A stretch of DNA of 64,000 nucleotides from Fluviicola sp. (GCA_002734065.2 NVXU02000045.1:157230-221229), one strand, 5' to 3'; numbered from the stretch's first letter, positions 9,754 to 18,362 are shown. The notes: generated by a model from the sequence alone, not told the origin. A program made the numbers and translations.

Positions 9754-9825
9754 TCGACTAATAATCAGTTGTTTCTGTATGCAAAAGTACGAAAAAAGAT
9801 ACGTTTTCAGAAACTTAGGCTTCAT

Positions 9826-10800
9826 TTATTTATGTGTCAACTTTGTTAATCGCCCAGAAAGGAAGGGTTTAAATTCTGCTCCACCCCATTCAATAACAGT
9901 GAATCCTACCCTGTTGGCAACTTGTATTTTTTGTTCCTCTACAACTAAATCCTCATCGACTTTTCGCCACGACATAAACAAACGATATAGATTGTCAGGT
10001 TTTGGCAGAATTTCCAACGAGGCATATCTATCGCATTCTTCGTTGAATTGAAACTGGATGAAAATTTTATCCAGCGACAGTATTCTTGGAGCCCAAAAAG
10101 TAATGAAATCGGCTTGCTCTTTTGAATTTAACCCTGCGTGTGATAATTTATCCTTTAAAAAAGGCACGATGTTCTTTCCTTCAACGATAAAACCTTTCAA
10201 ATTTTCAGCAATTTCCGGTTCTTGGTATTGGCTTGATTCCCAAAATAAGTAACTGTACTTTTCTCCGTCAACTTCCAATTCTCCATTGGGTTGCGCCGTA
10301 ACTCTCCAACCACCCTTAATTTCTGGATAGGTGAGAATGAATTCCCCCACTGGTCTTACATTGACCAAAATCTCTTTTTCTTTTTCGGGATAGAGGTAAA
10401 TGATTGGCTTTAGAGGCTGAACTTGATATGGTTTTTTTGATGACTCCTTAAACTCAATCCCCCATAAATCTTCGTGTCTTTCTATGACAGAGATGTTAAT
10501 AAAGACTTCAGTAAATTGTTTGGTGTAATAAAATTGAAACTTGTGTGTTCCAGGATTTGTTTTTAAGGTAATGATTCCATTTTTTTTTAAATGACTGCTC
10601 GAAGCAACTCCATCAATACTATAGAGAATTGTGAATGTGTCTTTCTTAATGTTTGGAAAGGTAAATTTTATAATAGACTGTGTTTTTCTAAGCTTTAGTC
10701 TTTTTTTTGAGGATATTTTTCTATGATAGGGTAATTCTATTTCATTTATTTGAGCAGAACTTGAAAATGAAACAACTAATAGTAATAAAATAACTTTCAT
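9826..10800 (-). CDS. Exported protein of unknown function
   Basis: The start is placed at 10800, where a clear signal peptide begins (MKVILLLLVVSFSSSAQ, cleavage likely after SSA-Q). An upstream start at 10857 would overlap the leader region of the divergent glycosyltransferase. The mature protein of about 305 residues is predicted to be periplasmic or surface exposed. It contains a Pro/Lys-rich YPEKEKE stretch and a Trp-rich central region. I do not recognise the family. Confidence 0.6.
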   Translation of the reverse strand: MKVILLLLVVSFSSSAQINEIELPYHRKISSKKRLKLRKTQSIIKFTFPNIKKDTFTILYSIDGVASSSHLKKNGIITLKTNPGTHKFQFYYTKQFTEVFINISVIERHEDLWGIEFKESSKKPYQVQPLKPIIYLYPEKEKEILVNVRPVGEFILTYPEIKGGWRVTAQPNGELEVDGEKYSYLFWESSQYQEPEIAENLKGFIVEGKNIVPFLKDKLSHAGLNSKEQADFITFWAPRILSLDKIFIQFQFNEECDRYASLEILPKPDNLYRLFMSWRKVDEDLVVEEQKIQVANRVGFTVIEWGGAEFKPFLSGRLTKLTHK

Positions 10801-10880
10801 CTTAGTTTTTATTGTTTGATACAACTTATAGCAATAATCGTTCAAATTATTCTTCAAAGATTCTATCTTTACGACTCACA

Positions 10881-12173
10881 ATGAAAAAAGTTCTCATCAT
10901 AACTTATTATTGGCCACCAAGTGGAGGTTCTGGTGTACAGCGATGGTTGAAATTCGTAAAGTACCTGAGAGGCTTCGGTATTGAACCTGTAATTTACACG
11001 GTTGAAAATCCCAGTTATGCGCTAATAGATGAGAATTTAGAGAGTGAAATTCCCGAAGGAATAGAGGTGCTGAGACAACCTATTTGGGAACCTTATAAAT
11101 TGGCGTCATTGTTCTCTAAGAAGAAAAATAATCAAGAAAGTGTTGGTTTTTTAATGAAGAAAAAATCTTTTTCGAGTAAAATTACAAGCTATATCAGGGC
11201 CAATTATTTTATTCCAGATGCACGTTTTTTTTGGATAAAACCTTCTGTTAAATATTTGAGAAAGTACTTAAAAGAGAACAAAATTGATGCAATTATTTCT
11301 TCAGGACCTCCTCATAGTTTGCATTTAATTGCGTTACAGCTAAAAAAAGAGTTGGGAATTAAGTGGATTTCAGATTTCAGAGATCCTTGGACAGACATTG
11401 ATTATTTACACCAATTGCCGCTTACTAAAAGGTCAAAACTGAAGCATGAGCGTCTGGAAAGAGAAGTACTTCAAAATTCTGACACAGTGATTGTTATCGG
11501 TGAAACGATGCGCCAAGCCTACTTAAGCGAATGCAAAAACACGGTCGTGATTACCAATGGTTTTGATGAAAAAAATACAGAATCACAACCTGCTATCGAT
11601 AAAGAATTCTCAATCACCCATATTGGCTTGATGAATGAAGATAGGAACCCTGCAATTCTGTGGCAAGCATTGGCGAAATTGAGCAAAGAAAATAAATCGT
11701 TCGGTAATAATTTGATAATCAGACTAATAGGCATGGTGTCGGAGGCGGTTGTAGAAAGCATTAAAAGCAATGGTCTGTTTGAAAAACTTGAATTGATTGA
11801 TTATTTACCGCACGATGAAGTCATAGAATTTCAGAAAAAATCACAGATTCTGCTCTTGGCAATTAACAATGTTCCGAGTGCAAAAGGTATTATTACCGGA
11901 AAAATTTTCGAGTACTTAATGGCGAGACGCCCAATTGTTGCCATTGGCCCTGTCGATGGTGATTTAGCAAAAATTCTTGAATTGACCAACGCCGGAGCAA
12001 TCGTCGATTTTGATGATTTAGGGACACTTGTTTCTCAATTAGAAGTACTTTTTACTGCATATATCGATGGTAATTTGCAAAGTGAATCTTCTGATATCGA
12101 ACAATTTAGTAGAAAACGACTGACGGAGAATTTAGCGCAGTTGATTCACGAAACGATAGATGCTGAGAAGTAA
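10881..12173 (+). CDS. Glycosyltransferase, GT4-like
   Basis: This is a 430-residue glycosyltransferase of the two-Rossmann-domain (GT-B) type. The N-terminal domain begins MKKVLIITYYWPPSGGSG, with the GxGxQRW acceptor-side motif typical of GT4-type proteins in polysaccharide clusters. The C-terminal nucleotide-sugar domain contains GKIFEYLMARRPIVAIG, in which the Glu is part of the conserved EX7E-like region. The open frame extends upstream to a TTG at 10812, but the ATG at 10881 aligns with the fold start. It may build a surface glycan or glycosylate exported proteins. No other sugar genes are adjacent. Confidence 0.82.
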   Translation: MKKVLIITYYWPPSGGSGVQRWLKFVKYLRGFGIEPVIYTVENPSYALIDENLESEIPEGIEVLRQPIWEPYKLASLFSKKKNNQESVGFLMKKKSFSSKITSYIRANYFIPDARFFWIKPSVKYLRKYLKENKIDAIISSGPPHSLHLIALQLKKELGIKWISDFRDPWTDIDYLHQLPLTKRSKLKHERLEREVLQNSDTVIVIGETMRQAYLSECKNTVVITNGFDEKNTESQPAIDKEFSITHIGLMNEDRNPAILWQALAKLSKENKSFGNNLIIRLIGMVSEAVVESIKSNGLFEKLELIDYLPHDEVIEFQKKSQILLLAINNVPSAKGIITGKIFEYLMARRPIVAIGPVDGDLAKILELTNAGAIVDFDDLGTLVSQLEVLFTAYIDGNLQSESSDIEQFSRKRLTENLAQLIHETIDAEK

Positions 12174-12176
12174 GTT

Positions 12177-12557
12177 TTAGTCTTTCAGCGTCAATTTTAT
12201 CCTCTCGCACAGCGAATCCATAATAAATGTGCTTAATTCGGTAGAATTTTCAATGGCCTCTTTAAAATCATCAACATTAATTTTAACAATGGTCGAGTTC
12301 TTAGAGGCTTCAACGGTGTATGTGTAGTTTTTCTCGCCTGTGAAGTAAGAAGAAATCCCAATGAATTCTTTCTTATCAACGCTCCAAAGGGTGTGTTTAT
12401 TAATTCTAATCGTGACTTCACCGTTTAACAGGAAATAGATGTAATCAAGTTTACTGTTTTCAGTAAAAAGAACAGAATTCTCTTCAATATTCATGACATC
12501 TAATTGTGAGTCAATAAATTGCTTTTCTGTGATTTGGTGGAAGCTATTTAGGTTCAT
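12177..12557 (-). CDS. Cyclic-nucleotide-binding-domain protein lacking HTH
   Basis: This is a 126-residue protein (from the ATG at 12557; an ATG at 12593 is possible). It consists of a single Crp-type cNMP-binding beta-roll (VLFTENSKLDYIYFLLNGEV and following) plus the start of the dimer helix. No DNA-binding domain follows. It could be a sensor module or a truncated Crp/Fnr paralogue. The ORF is intact and its promoter region holds an FNR-like palindrome (12605-12618). It converges on the glycosyltransferase gene with 3 nt between stops. Confidence 0.7.
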   Translation of the reverse strand: MNLNSFHQITEKQFIDSQLDVMNIEENSVLFTENSKLDYIYFLLNGEVTIRINKHTLWSVDKKEFIGISSYFTGEKNYTYTVEASKNSTIVKINVDDFKEAIENSTELSTFIMDSLCERIKLTLKD

Positions 12558-12604
12558 GTTAAGTACATTTTCTACAAATCTACGATGAAACATGTTTTAA
12601 ATAA

Positions 12605-12618
12605 ATGAGATATATCAT
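12605..12618. promoter_or_regulatory. FNR-like palindrome upstream of the cNMP-domain gene
   Basis: The sequence is ATGAG-ATAT-ATCAT, one base off TGAT-N4-ATCA. It lies just upstream of the start of the cNMP-domain gene on the minus strand, and between that gene and the fnr-like gene. The same motif occurs in other promoters of this cluster. Confidence 0.45.
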
Positions 12619-12632
12619 ACTTTCACTATTGC

Positions 12633-13343
12633 TTAATCATAGAGCCCAGAAATTTTGGTTAAGACAGATATGTTTGGAATAATTATCCGTTTACCTTCTA
12701 GTTCAATTGCATTCTCTTTGCATAAAATTGCTAATGTACGAATGGTTGTCTCCGTTGTAGTACCGGCAATATCAGCTATTTCTGATCGCGTCAGCATTAT
12801 ACTCAACGTTTTTCCATCTTCTAGAAAGCCAAAAGTTGTATGTAAAAGTTGTAGTGCTTCAGCAATCCTTTCTTTCACTGTTTTTTGTGCAATGTTAATT
12901 AGATGCTGTTCTGCACTTTTTAGATCTTTCGAGAGAAGTTGCATTGTTTTCCACGATAATTTAGAGTTTTCTTTCATAATATCTGTGTACTTCTCTTTCG
13001 AGAGGTGACAGATGTAAGAATCTTCTAAAACAGTTGCGGTAGCTTGGTAAGGTTCATTGCTAAACAAAGAGCGGTACCCTAGAATATTGCCCGTTTTTGC
13101 AAAACGAATGACCTGTTCTTTCCCGTTTTCACCTAGTTTAGACAGTTTTACCTTGCCTTTGTGGATACAAAATAGACCGTGAGACTGATTTCCTTCGTAA
13201 AAAACGGCTTGCCCCTTCTTGTAAAAGTTACTACCTTTATTTTCGCTAATCATTTCGGTTTGCTCAGGAGTGAGTGTGCAAAAGATATTATCTTTATTGT
13301 CACATTCTGAACATGCAGGTATTTTAGTTGCAGTTTTACTCAT
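12633..13343 (-). CDS. FNR-like Crp/Fnr family transcriptional regulator
   Basis: This is a 236-residue regulator with an N-terminal Cys cluster (C11, C14, C22), a cNMP-type sensory beta-roll, a long dimer helix and a C-terminal winged HTH. A further Cys at 112 sits where FNR has its fourth Fe-S ligand (C122 in E. coli). The arrangement therefore resembles an oxygen-sensing 4Fe-4S FNR, although the spacing differs. The recognition helix contains TETTIR, keeping the Glu and Arg that contact TGA half-sites in FNR. It is divergent from moeA across a region carrying two FNR-like palindromes, suggesting autoregulation and control of nitrate-respiration genes. Oxygen sensing is inference; membership of the Crp/Fnr family is secure. 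Confidence 0.85.
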   Translation of the reverse strand: MSKTATKIPACSECDNKDNIFCTLTPEQTEMISENKGSNFYKKGQAVFYEGNQSHGLFCIHKGKVKLSKLGENGKEQVIRFAKTGNILGYRSLFSNEPYQATATVLEDSYICHLSKEKYTDIMKENSKLSWKTMQLLSKDLKSAEQHLINIAQKTVKERIAEALQLLHTTFGFLEDGKTLSIMLTRSEIADIAGTTTETTIRTLAILCKENAIELEGKRIIIPNISVLTKISGLYD

Positions 13344-13400
13344 GTTATTTTGTAATTATGTGATTTAGAACAAAGTTATGTCAATTAGTACATTTTTTTA

Positions 13401-13436
13401 TAGACATTAATCATGTCAAAATATGATTAATGTCAT
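13401..13436. promoter_or_regulatory. Divergent operator: two FNR-like sites in inverted arrangement
   Basis: A perfect 12-bp inverted repeat, GACATTAATCAT (13403-13414) and ATGATTAATGTC (13423-13434), is separated by 8 nt. Each arm is itself close to an FNR/DNR-type site: the right one reads ATGAT-TAAT-GTCAT (13423-13436). It lies midway between the divergent fnr-like gene (13343) and moeA (13496), 60-95 nt from each start. Confidence 0.6.
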
Positions 13437-13495
13437 GATTTTAAAAGTTCGATTTTGTGAAATTTGGTGTTGATATCTGATAATTTGAAAGGACA

Positions 13496-14662
13496 ATGAT
13501 TGAAATAAACGAAGCAATTAATATTATTACAAATAATTCTACACTCTTGAAAGAGAAAGAAATGGATATTATTGATGTGTTGAATCATTGTCTATCTGAA
13601 GATATTTTTTCGCCGATGTTTTTACCTCCATTCGATCAGTCGGCAATGGACGGTTATGCAGTTTGTGGTGAATTCGAGACCTACAAACTTGTTGGAGAAG
13701 TTCAAGCCGGAGATGCTGTTTCTTTCAGAATAAATAAGGGGGAAGCCTGTCGAATTTTTACCGGAGCAATTACTCCTGAAGGTACTACTGCAATTGCAAA
13801 GCAAGAAATTGTGAAGCGAAACAACAATGAAATTAGAATTCTTGAGAAAGTCAAAGAAGGAACAAGTATTCGTCGCAAAGGAGAAGAACTGGAGAAAGGT
13901 GCCTTGGTGATTAAAAAAAGCACTTTATTGACACCCGCAGCAATTGGTTTGTTGAGCGGTCTGGGCTTGGAGAAAGTTAAGGTCATCTCTCAACCAAAAA
14001 TCACGGTCATTGTTACAGGTAATGAATTGACCCCATTGGGGCAAGAGTTGAAAGAAGGCAAGATTTATGAATCAAATTCTTACACATTAAGATCTGTTTT
14101 GCAAAGTGTAGGCTATAATTCTGAAGTCCTAAGAGTGAAAGATGACTTTGAAGATACAAAAAGAGTGATTTCAAACGCTATTGAAAAGAGTGATGTTGTG
14201 ATTATGACAGGTGGAATTTCTGTGGGGGATTATGATTTTGTAGGCAAAGCTTTGGAGTCTTTAGGGGTTGAACAAGCATTCTACAAAGTGAATCAAAAGC
14301 CTGGGAAACCAATTTTCTACGGAACTAAAGACAAGGTGAAAATATTTGGTTTGCCGGGCAATCCAGCGGCAGTTTTAACATGTTTTTACATGTATGTCGT
14401 TCCAGCGATTCGTAAAATGACTGGCTATTCGAACCCTTTACTTGAGAAACGAGAAGTTATGTTAGGACACGATTATGTCAAAAAGGGCACGCGTTCATAT
14501 ATCTTAAAAGCAAAGGTAAAAAACGGTCAAGTAAAGATTCATTCGGGTCAAAGTTCGGCCATGCTGAGTTCTTTTGTCGATGCGAATTGTTTGCTTTTAA
14601 TCGATTCTGAAGAAGGAACACTAAAAGCAGGGGAAAAAGTAACCGTCTATATGTTGCCTTAA
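13496..14662 (+). CDS. moeA: Molybdopterin molybdenumtransferase MoeA
   Basis: MoeA inserts molybdate into adenylylated molybdopterin, the last step to Moco. This 388-residue protein has the expected domain order. The N-terminal region has PFDQSAMDGYAV, the central MoCF-like domain has GGISVGDYDFV and GKPIFYG, and there is LPGNPAAVLTCF and a C-terminal beta domain. Length and motifs are normal. It heads a run of five Moco genes in the same orientation, directly after an operator region with FNR-like sites, consistent with induction when nitrate reductase is needed. Confidence 0.95.
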   Translation: MIEINEAINIITNNSTLLKEKEMDIIDVLNHCLSEDIFSPMFLPPFDQSAMDGYAVCGEFETYKLVGEVQAGDAVSFRINKGEACRIFTGAITPEGTTAIAKQEIVKRNNNEIRILEKVKEGTSIRRKGEELEKGALVIKKSTLLTPAAIGLLSGLGLEKVKVISQPKITVIVTGNELTPLGQELKEGKIYESNSYTLRSVLQSVGYNSEVLRVKDDFEDTKRVISNAIEKSDVVIMTGGISVGDYDFVGKALESLGVEQAFYKVNQKPGKPIFYGTKDKVKIFGLPGNPAAVLTCFYMYVVPAIRKMTGYSNPLLEKREVMLGHDYVKKGTRSYILKAKVKNGQVKIHSGQSSAMLSSFVDANCLLLIDSEEGTLKAGEKVTVYMLP

Positions 14663-14671
14663 TTTAAGCTG

Positions 14672-15247
14672 ATGAATAAGATAACAGGCGTCATATTAGC
14701 AGGTGGTTTAAGTTCTCGAATGGGGACGGACAAAGGCCTTATGCTTTTGAATGGAAAAGCAATGATTCAGTATCTTATAGATACGCTAAAACCTATTCTT
14801 GCAGAAGTAATTATCATTGCAAACAATAAAGAATACGATAAATTCGGACTAAAAGTTTTTCCTGATAAAATACCTTTTAAAGGTCCTGTTGGGGGAATTT
14901 ATTCGGGTTTACATCATTCTAAAACAGAAAAAGTGCTAATTGTTAGTTGCGACACGCCATTTATCACGAAAGAATTAATACAATTACTCATTGATTCTGA
15001 GAATAATGAGGTTGTTATTTCTAAACAGGACGATAAATTGCAGCCTCTTATTGGTTTGTACAGTAAGAATACAATGAGTACTTTCAAAAGATGTATCGAA
15101 GAAGATAAATTAAAATTACGCAAGGTTTTGGCTGTTTTACAGACAAAAATCATTAACCTTGACGAATCAGACATTGATTCTTCAGTTTTTTATAACATAA
15201 ACACACTTTCTGAATTTAACAAAGCGAAAAATGAAGATAGAAGCTAA
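14672..15247 (+). CDS. mobA: Molybdenum cofactor guanylyltransferase MobA
   Basis: MobA attaches GMP to Moco, giving the MGD form used by DMSO-reductase-family enzymes such as nitrate reductase. The protein has 191 residues. It begins with the nucleotidyltransferase signature AGGLSSRMGTDKG (about residues 10-22). It also has the GPVGGIYSG motif and a conserved VSCDTPF metal-binding motif. It starts 9 nt after moeA and overlaps moaD by 17 nt, so the genes are probably translationally coupled. The presence of mobA implies that the target enzymes use bis-MGD. Confidence 0.93.
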   Translation: MNKITGVILAGGLSSRMGTDKGLMLLNGKAMIQYLIDTLKPILAEVIIIANNKEYDKFGLKVFPDKIPFKGPVGGIYSGLHHSKTEKVLIVSCDTPFITKELIQLLIDSENNEVVISKQDDKLQPLIGLYSKNTMSTFKRCIEEDKLKLRKVLAVLQTKIINLDESDIDSSVFYNINTLSEFNKAKNEDRS

Positions 15248-15467
15248 ATATTTTGGTGTCATAGCAGAATTAATTGGATGCAAAGACGAGAAAATTGACC
15301 TTGATTTTGACGGTGAATTTAACCTCAGAGACTTCTTTGAGAAGAAATACCCAAAAGTGACGGAGGTTAATTATAAAATTGCAGTCAATCAACAAATAAC
15401 AGATAATATTCAGTCAACTGATGGTGAAGCAGAGGTTGCATTATTGCCTCCATTCGCTGGGGGATGA
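15231..15467 (+). CDS. moaD: Molybdopterin synthase sulfur carrier MoaD
   Basis: This is a 78-residue ubiquitin-like sulfur carrier ending in the essential Gly-Gly (PPFAGG), which is thiocarboxylated to deliver sulfur for dithiolene formation. It overlaps the end of mobA by 17 nt. The partner subunit MoaE, needed for molybdopterin synthase, is not in the window. It must be encoded elsewhere if the pathway is complete. No other MoaD-like protein is seen. Confidence 0.92.
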   Translation: MKIEAKYFGVIAELIGCKDEKIDLDFDGEFNLRDFFEKKYPKVTEVNYKIAVNQQITDNIQSTDGEAEVALLPPFAGG

Positions 15468-15485
15468 TTTTAAAAAGATAAGATT

Positions 15486-16397
15486 ATGGTAGATGTAACA
15501 TTTAAAGCAAATACACTTAGAATTGCAACGGCGCAAGCAATTGTAGCAGTGAGCAAGCAAGAAACAATCGATGCAATTAACAACGACACTGTTCCAAAAG
15601 GAAATGTGTTTGCAATGAGTAAAGCTGCAGGTCTTTTGGGCGTAAAAAAAACACCCGATTTGTTGCCTGATTGTCACCCTATGCCTATTGAGTTTACAGG
15701 AATAGAATACGAGATAAATGGACTGGAAATCACAGTAAAAGTAACAGTTAAAACGATCTACAAAACGGGCGTTGAGGTGGAGGCAATGCACGGAGCGAGT
15801 ATTGTTGCGTTGAACATGTACGACATGCTAAAACCGATTGACAAAGGAGTTGAGATTAACAACATCAAATTGCTGATGAAAAAAGGAGGCAAATCGGACT
15901 TTAAAGATAAATACAGAAAAGATTTAACCGCCGCAGTAATTGTTTGCTCGGATTCTATTTCTGCAGGTCAAAAAGAAGATAAAGCTGGAAAAGCTATCAT
16001 TGCGAAGTTAGAGCAATCTTCTGTTGCCATTAAGGAATACACAATTATTCCCGATGAAGTGGATGTTATTCAAGCTTCTTTCTTGAAGCACGTCGCAGCG
16101 AATACCGATATGGTCATCTTCACAGGTGGAACGGGTTTATCTAAGAGAGATGTCACCCCGGAAGCATTAAAACCACTAATTGATAGAGAAATTCCAGGAA
16201 TTGCAGAAGCGGCAAGAAAATATGGTCAAGACAGAACTCCTTATTCGATGTTATCACGAAGTGTGGCGGGAGTTAAAGAGAACACCTTGGTACTTGCTTT
16301 GCCTGGTTCAACCAAAGGAGCGGCAGAATCAATGGACGCACTTTTTCCCTCATTGTTGCACATCTTTAGAATATTTAAAGGTGCAAGGCACGAATAA
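15486..16397 (+). CDS. moaCB: Fused MoaC-MoaB Moco biosynthesis protein
   Basis: This 303-residue protein carries two enzymes. Residues about 1-150 form MoaC (cyclic pyranopterin monophosphate synthase), with the DCHPMPI motif and the later MHGASIVALNMYDM segment. Residues about 155-303 form a MoaB/Mog-type domain with TGGTGLSKRDVTPEAL, the GPGT-like nucleotide site, and LPGSTKGAAESMD. The first domain acts with MoaA at the first pathway step; the second adenylates molybdopterin before MoeA. Such fusions are known in several lineages. The gene ends the Moco run and is followed by a strong terminator. Confidence 0.92.
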   Translation: MVDVTFKANTLRIATAQAIVAVSKQETIDAINNDTVPKGNVFAMSKAAGLLGVKKTPDLLPDCHPMPIEFTGIEYEINGLEITVKVTVKTIYKTGVEVEAMHGASIVALNMYDMLKPIDKGVEINNIKLLMKKGGKSDFKDKYRKDLTAAVIVCSDSISAGQKEDKAGKAIIAKLEQSSVAIKEYTIIPDEVDVIQASFLKHVAANTDMVIFTGGTGLSKRDVTPEALKPLIDREIPGIAEAARKYGQDRTPYSMLSRSVAGVKENTLVLALPGSTKGAAESMDALFPSLLHIFRIFKGARHE

Positions 16398-16414
16398 TAG
16401 ATAGTTTGAGGCAT

Positions 16415-16450
16415 AAAAAAAATCCATTGAATAGTTTCAATGGATTTTTT
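16415..16450. terminator. Bidirectional rho-independent terminator
   Basis: A hairpin with AATCCATTGAA (16421-16431) and TTCAATGGATT is flanked by an A-tract on the left and a T-tract on the right. It lies between moaCB (+) and the convergent gene 16470-16925 (-), so it can serve both. Confidence 0.85.
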
Positions 16451-16469
16451 ATTTTAATCGATGAGTGAA

Positions 16470-16925
16470 TTACAAAGGCAATTCAATTTTCTCTTCCCAT
16501 TTCTCTTTCGTTTCGATATTCTCTAATTTGAGTTTCAAATAACTGGTGTCTCCTTCTTTCAAGATAGATCTGTCAACAATTTCACTGTCTAATTTTTCTT
16601 CCTTTTTAAGTTTATCTCCCAATCTTGGTAAGAAAGGATAGAGAATCGTTATTCTTTCATCCTCCGTTTTGATAAGCTTTGTAGCAGTTTCAAAGATGAA
16701 TTCTTCAAATTTCTCTCCAATGATTTCATCGTTCAATTCTTCCTTTGCCTTTGGGTCGATGCCACTCGCCCAATTAAAAAATAAGTCAGTTGCTTCTGTT
16801 TTTAACTGAGAATGGATGTATGCAGGGAATGGCGATCGAATGTGCTCGTTGTCATTGAACCAAAACTTGAAGGTTTGTTCAACCATCTCACTACTTTCTA
16901 CAGAATCTTTTCTTAATTCGTTCAT
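16470..16925 (-). CDS. Hypothetical acidic protein
   Basis: This is a 151-residue cytoplasmic protein without signal peptide or membrane segment, rich in Glu and Lys, with mostly helical character and a C-terminal beta-like portion. I do not recognise the family. It lies in the nitrate/Moco block and converges with moaCB. The ORF is clean, with an ATG start and a shared terminator at its 3' end, so it is likely a real gene. Confidence 0.6.
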   Translation of the reverse strand: MNELRKDSVESSEMVEQTFKFWFNDNEHIRSPFPAYIHSQLKTEATDLFFNWASGIDPKAKEELNDEIIGEKFEEFIFETATKLIKTEDERITILYPFLPRLGDKLKKEEKLDSEIVDRSILKEGDTSYLKLKLENIETKEKWEEKIELPL

Positions 16926-16953
16926 TTCTTTAATTTTAAGAGAAAAAGACTTT

Positions 16954-16998
16954 AAGATATTAAGACGGTAGTTGAAATTATTACCGTCTTAATATCTT
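16954..16998. terminator. Long hairpin, possible terminator or processing element
   Basis: A perfect 17-bp inverted repeat (16954-16970 with 16982-16998) has an 11-nt loop. Its arms read AAGATATTAAGACGGTA and its complement. It lies between ric and the next minus-strand gene. On the minus strand it is followed by a weak T-rich run, so it may be an attenuating terminator for ric. Confidence 0.55.
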
Positions 16999-17069
16999 GG
17001 GGTCTTAACATCTCATTTATTGTTAACTTCTGTCTAATAAATCAGCTAGTCATTGCATGCGACATAGGG

Positions 17070-17795
17070 TCATAAGATTTCACTTTCTAATTTAATAGCT
17101 TTCGGAAAAAGTATATTATTCTCTAAATGGATGTGTTGAAATAAATCATTTTGATACTCCTCTAACTTTGCATACAGCGCTCTAAAAGTATTGCAAGCAG
17201 ATTCTGGAGGAGTGTAATTATTACTGAGTTTTGCAATTTCTTTGAGTATGTCACCAGCTCCATCATGCTCATTCTCCATCATGTTGATTGGGTTTTGTAT
17301 TGTTCCAAAAGTAGGAGGAGTGATTTTAGTACCTTTCGTCTTTGCTTCGTCCAGTTGTTTGATGTATGGAAAGAGAATCATCTCTTCTTTTTGCATGTGT
17401 TGAGTTAATTCAGCCGCCAGCGCATGAAACAGTTCGTTTATTCTGACAACTTCCGTGTAATGATGTCCGTGAACTTTTGCAACCTTGTCAGAATACTGTA
17501 TAATTAGTTGATTTGCTTCGGTAACATAACTGTGATGTGTGTTTATAATGAAGTCAGTTAAGAAGCCAAGGTTCCATGAATTAAAATCATGATTATTTGC
17601 TTGTGGGTTTTCAATTTCAATGATTGCTTGTTTGAGGTCCTCATAGTTGAGGTTCTTTTTTTTGCAAACTTCTTGAAACGAAACATTTCCGCCACAGCAA
17701 AAATCAATACCATTTTTTTTAAATACGTCTGCTGTTTTTATGTTCTCTGTAACAATTTCTGCTACTGTCATCGTGTCGATTGTATTACTTTCCAT
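17070..17795 (-). CDS. ric: Iron-sulfur cluster repair di-iron protein Ric (YtfE/ScdA)
   Basis: Ric repairs Fe-S clusters damaged by nitric oxide or peroxide, using a hemerythrin-like di-iron site. The start is set at the ATG at 17795; an upstream TTG at 17813 would add six residues. The protein has 241 residues. The N-terminal ScdA_N domain carries the conserved Cys-Cys-Gly-Gly motif (C33-C34) after MTVAEIV. The C-terminal hemerythrin domain has several His and Glu residues in helices (NTHHSY, KVHGHH, HMQKEEMILFPY, ENEHDGAG, HIHLENNILFP). An exact TGAT-N4-ATCA palindrome lies about 45 nt upstream. The location beside nitrate transporters fits protection against NO made from nitrite. Confidence 0.93.
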   Translation of the reverse strand: MESNTIDTMTVAEIVTENIKTADVFKKNGIDFCCGGNVSFQEVCKKKNLNYEDLKQAIIEIENPQANNHDFNSWNLGFLTDFIINTHHSYVTEANQLIIQYSDKVAKVHGHHYTEVVRINELFHALAAELTQHMQKEEMILFPYIKQLDEAKTKGTKITPPTFGTIQNPINMMENEHDGAGDILKEIAKLSNNYTPPESACNTFRALYAKLEEYQNDLFQHIHLENNILFPKAIKLESEIL

Positions 17796-17840
17796 AATCC
17801 TATTTTTAGACAAAGTTAAAGAGTAGCATTAGTTCTTTAT

Positions 17841-17854
17841 ATGATATAAATCAC
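17841..17854. promoter_or_regulatory. FNR-like site upstream of ric
   Basis: The sequence is ATGAT-ATAA-ATCAC, containing exact TGAT-N4-ATCA. It lies 46-59 nt upstream of the ric ATG, a usual distance for an activator or repressor of the Crp/Fnr family. Confidence 0.6.
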
Positions 17855-17870
17855 TTATTGATAATAAAAA

Positions 17871-17896
17871 AACCTACTACTAAAAAGCAGCAGGTT
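17871..17896 (-). terminator. Terminator of the DoxX-like gene
   Basis: On the minus strand AACCTGCTGC pairs with GTAGTAGGTT (two G-U pairs), followed by a run of T residues. It lies 23 nt beyond the stop of the DoxX-like gene. Confidence 0.7.
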
Positions 17897-17918
17897 AAAA
17901 ATTAACTTACTCGTATTC

Positions 17919-18305
17919 CTAATACCCCATGTCAACTCCATAAATTATTAGCAATGTGTTGAACCCTACTCCCGCAAGTAGGAAAATGATAAAAATATTG
18001 AGCAAAATCATTTTTATTTCATCTCTTCTAAGATGTACCATTGCTGCTCCTGCCATAATCATTGCTAACGCAGTTGCGGCTATTGGTGTTAGAATAGGAA
18101 AAAAATCTAAGTTGTAAGGAAGAATCAAGCCCAATGCACCTAATAATTCTAAAAAACCAAAGAACTTCAATCGAGATGGAGAATAATCCCTTGCCCAACT
18201 AACTCTCTTTTCAATTTTCTCAATAGGCATAAACATTTTTAGTAATCCAAAATATAAAAACACGCATGTTAACCCAATCTGCAATACTAATATAAACGTT
18301 TCCAT
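17919..18305 (-). CDS. DoxX-like small membrane protein
   Basis: This is a 128-residue protein with four predicted transmembrane helices and a short basic loop after the first (KRVSWARDYSPSRLKFFGFLE). It matches the DoxX-like/DoxX_2 pattern. Family members have been linked to redox or oxidative stress, but no activity is firmly established. It has its own FNR-like site about 45-55 nt upstream (18349-18362) and its own terminator, so it forms a single-gene unit in the nitrate cluster. Confidence 0.8.
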   Translation of the reverse strand: METFILVLQIGLTCVFLYFGLLKMFMPIEKIEKRVSWARDYSPSRLKFFGFLELLGALGLILPYNLDFFPILTPIAATALAMIMAGAAMVHLRRDEIKMILLNIFIIFLLAGVGFNTLLIIYGVDMGY

Positions 18306-18348
18306 AATCTTTTTTTTGTAAAATTATTAATTATTGTTTCGTTGAACC

Positions 18349-18362
18349 ATGATTTACGTCAT
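18349..18362. promoter_or_regulatory. FNR-like site upstream of the DoxX-like gene
   Basis: The sequence is ATGAT-TTAC-GTCAT, the same half-sites as the moeA/fnr operator site at 13423-13436. It lies 44-57 nt upstream of the DoxX-like gene start. Confidence 0.5.
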
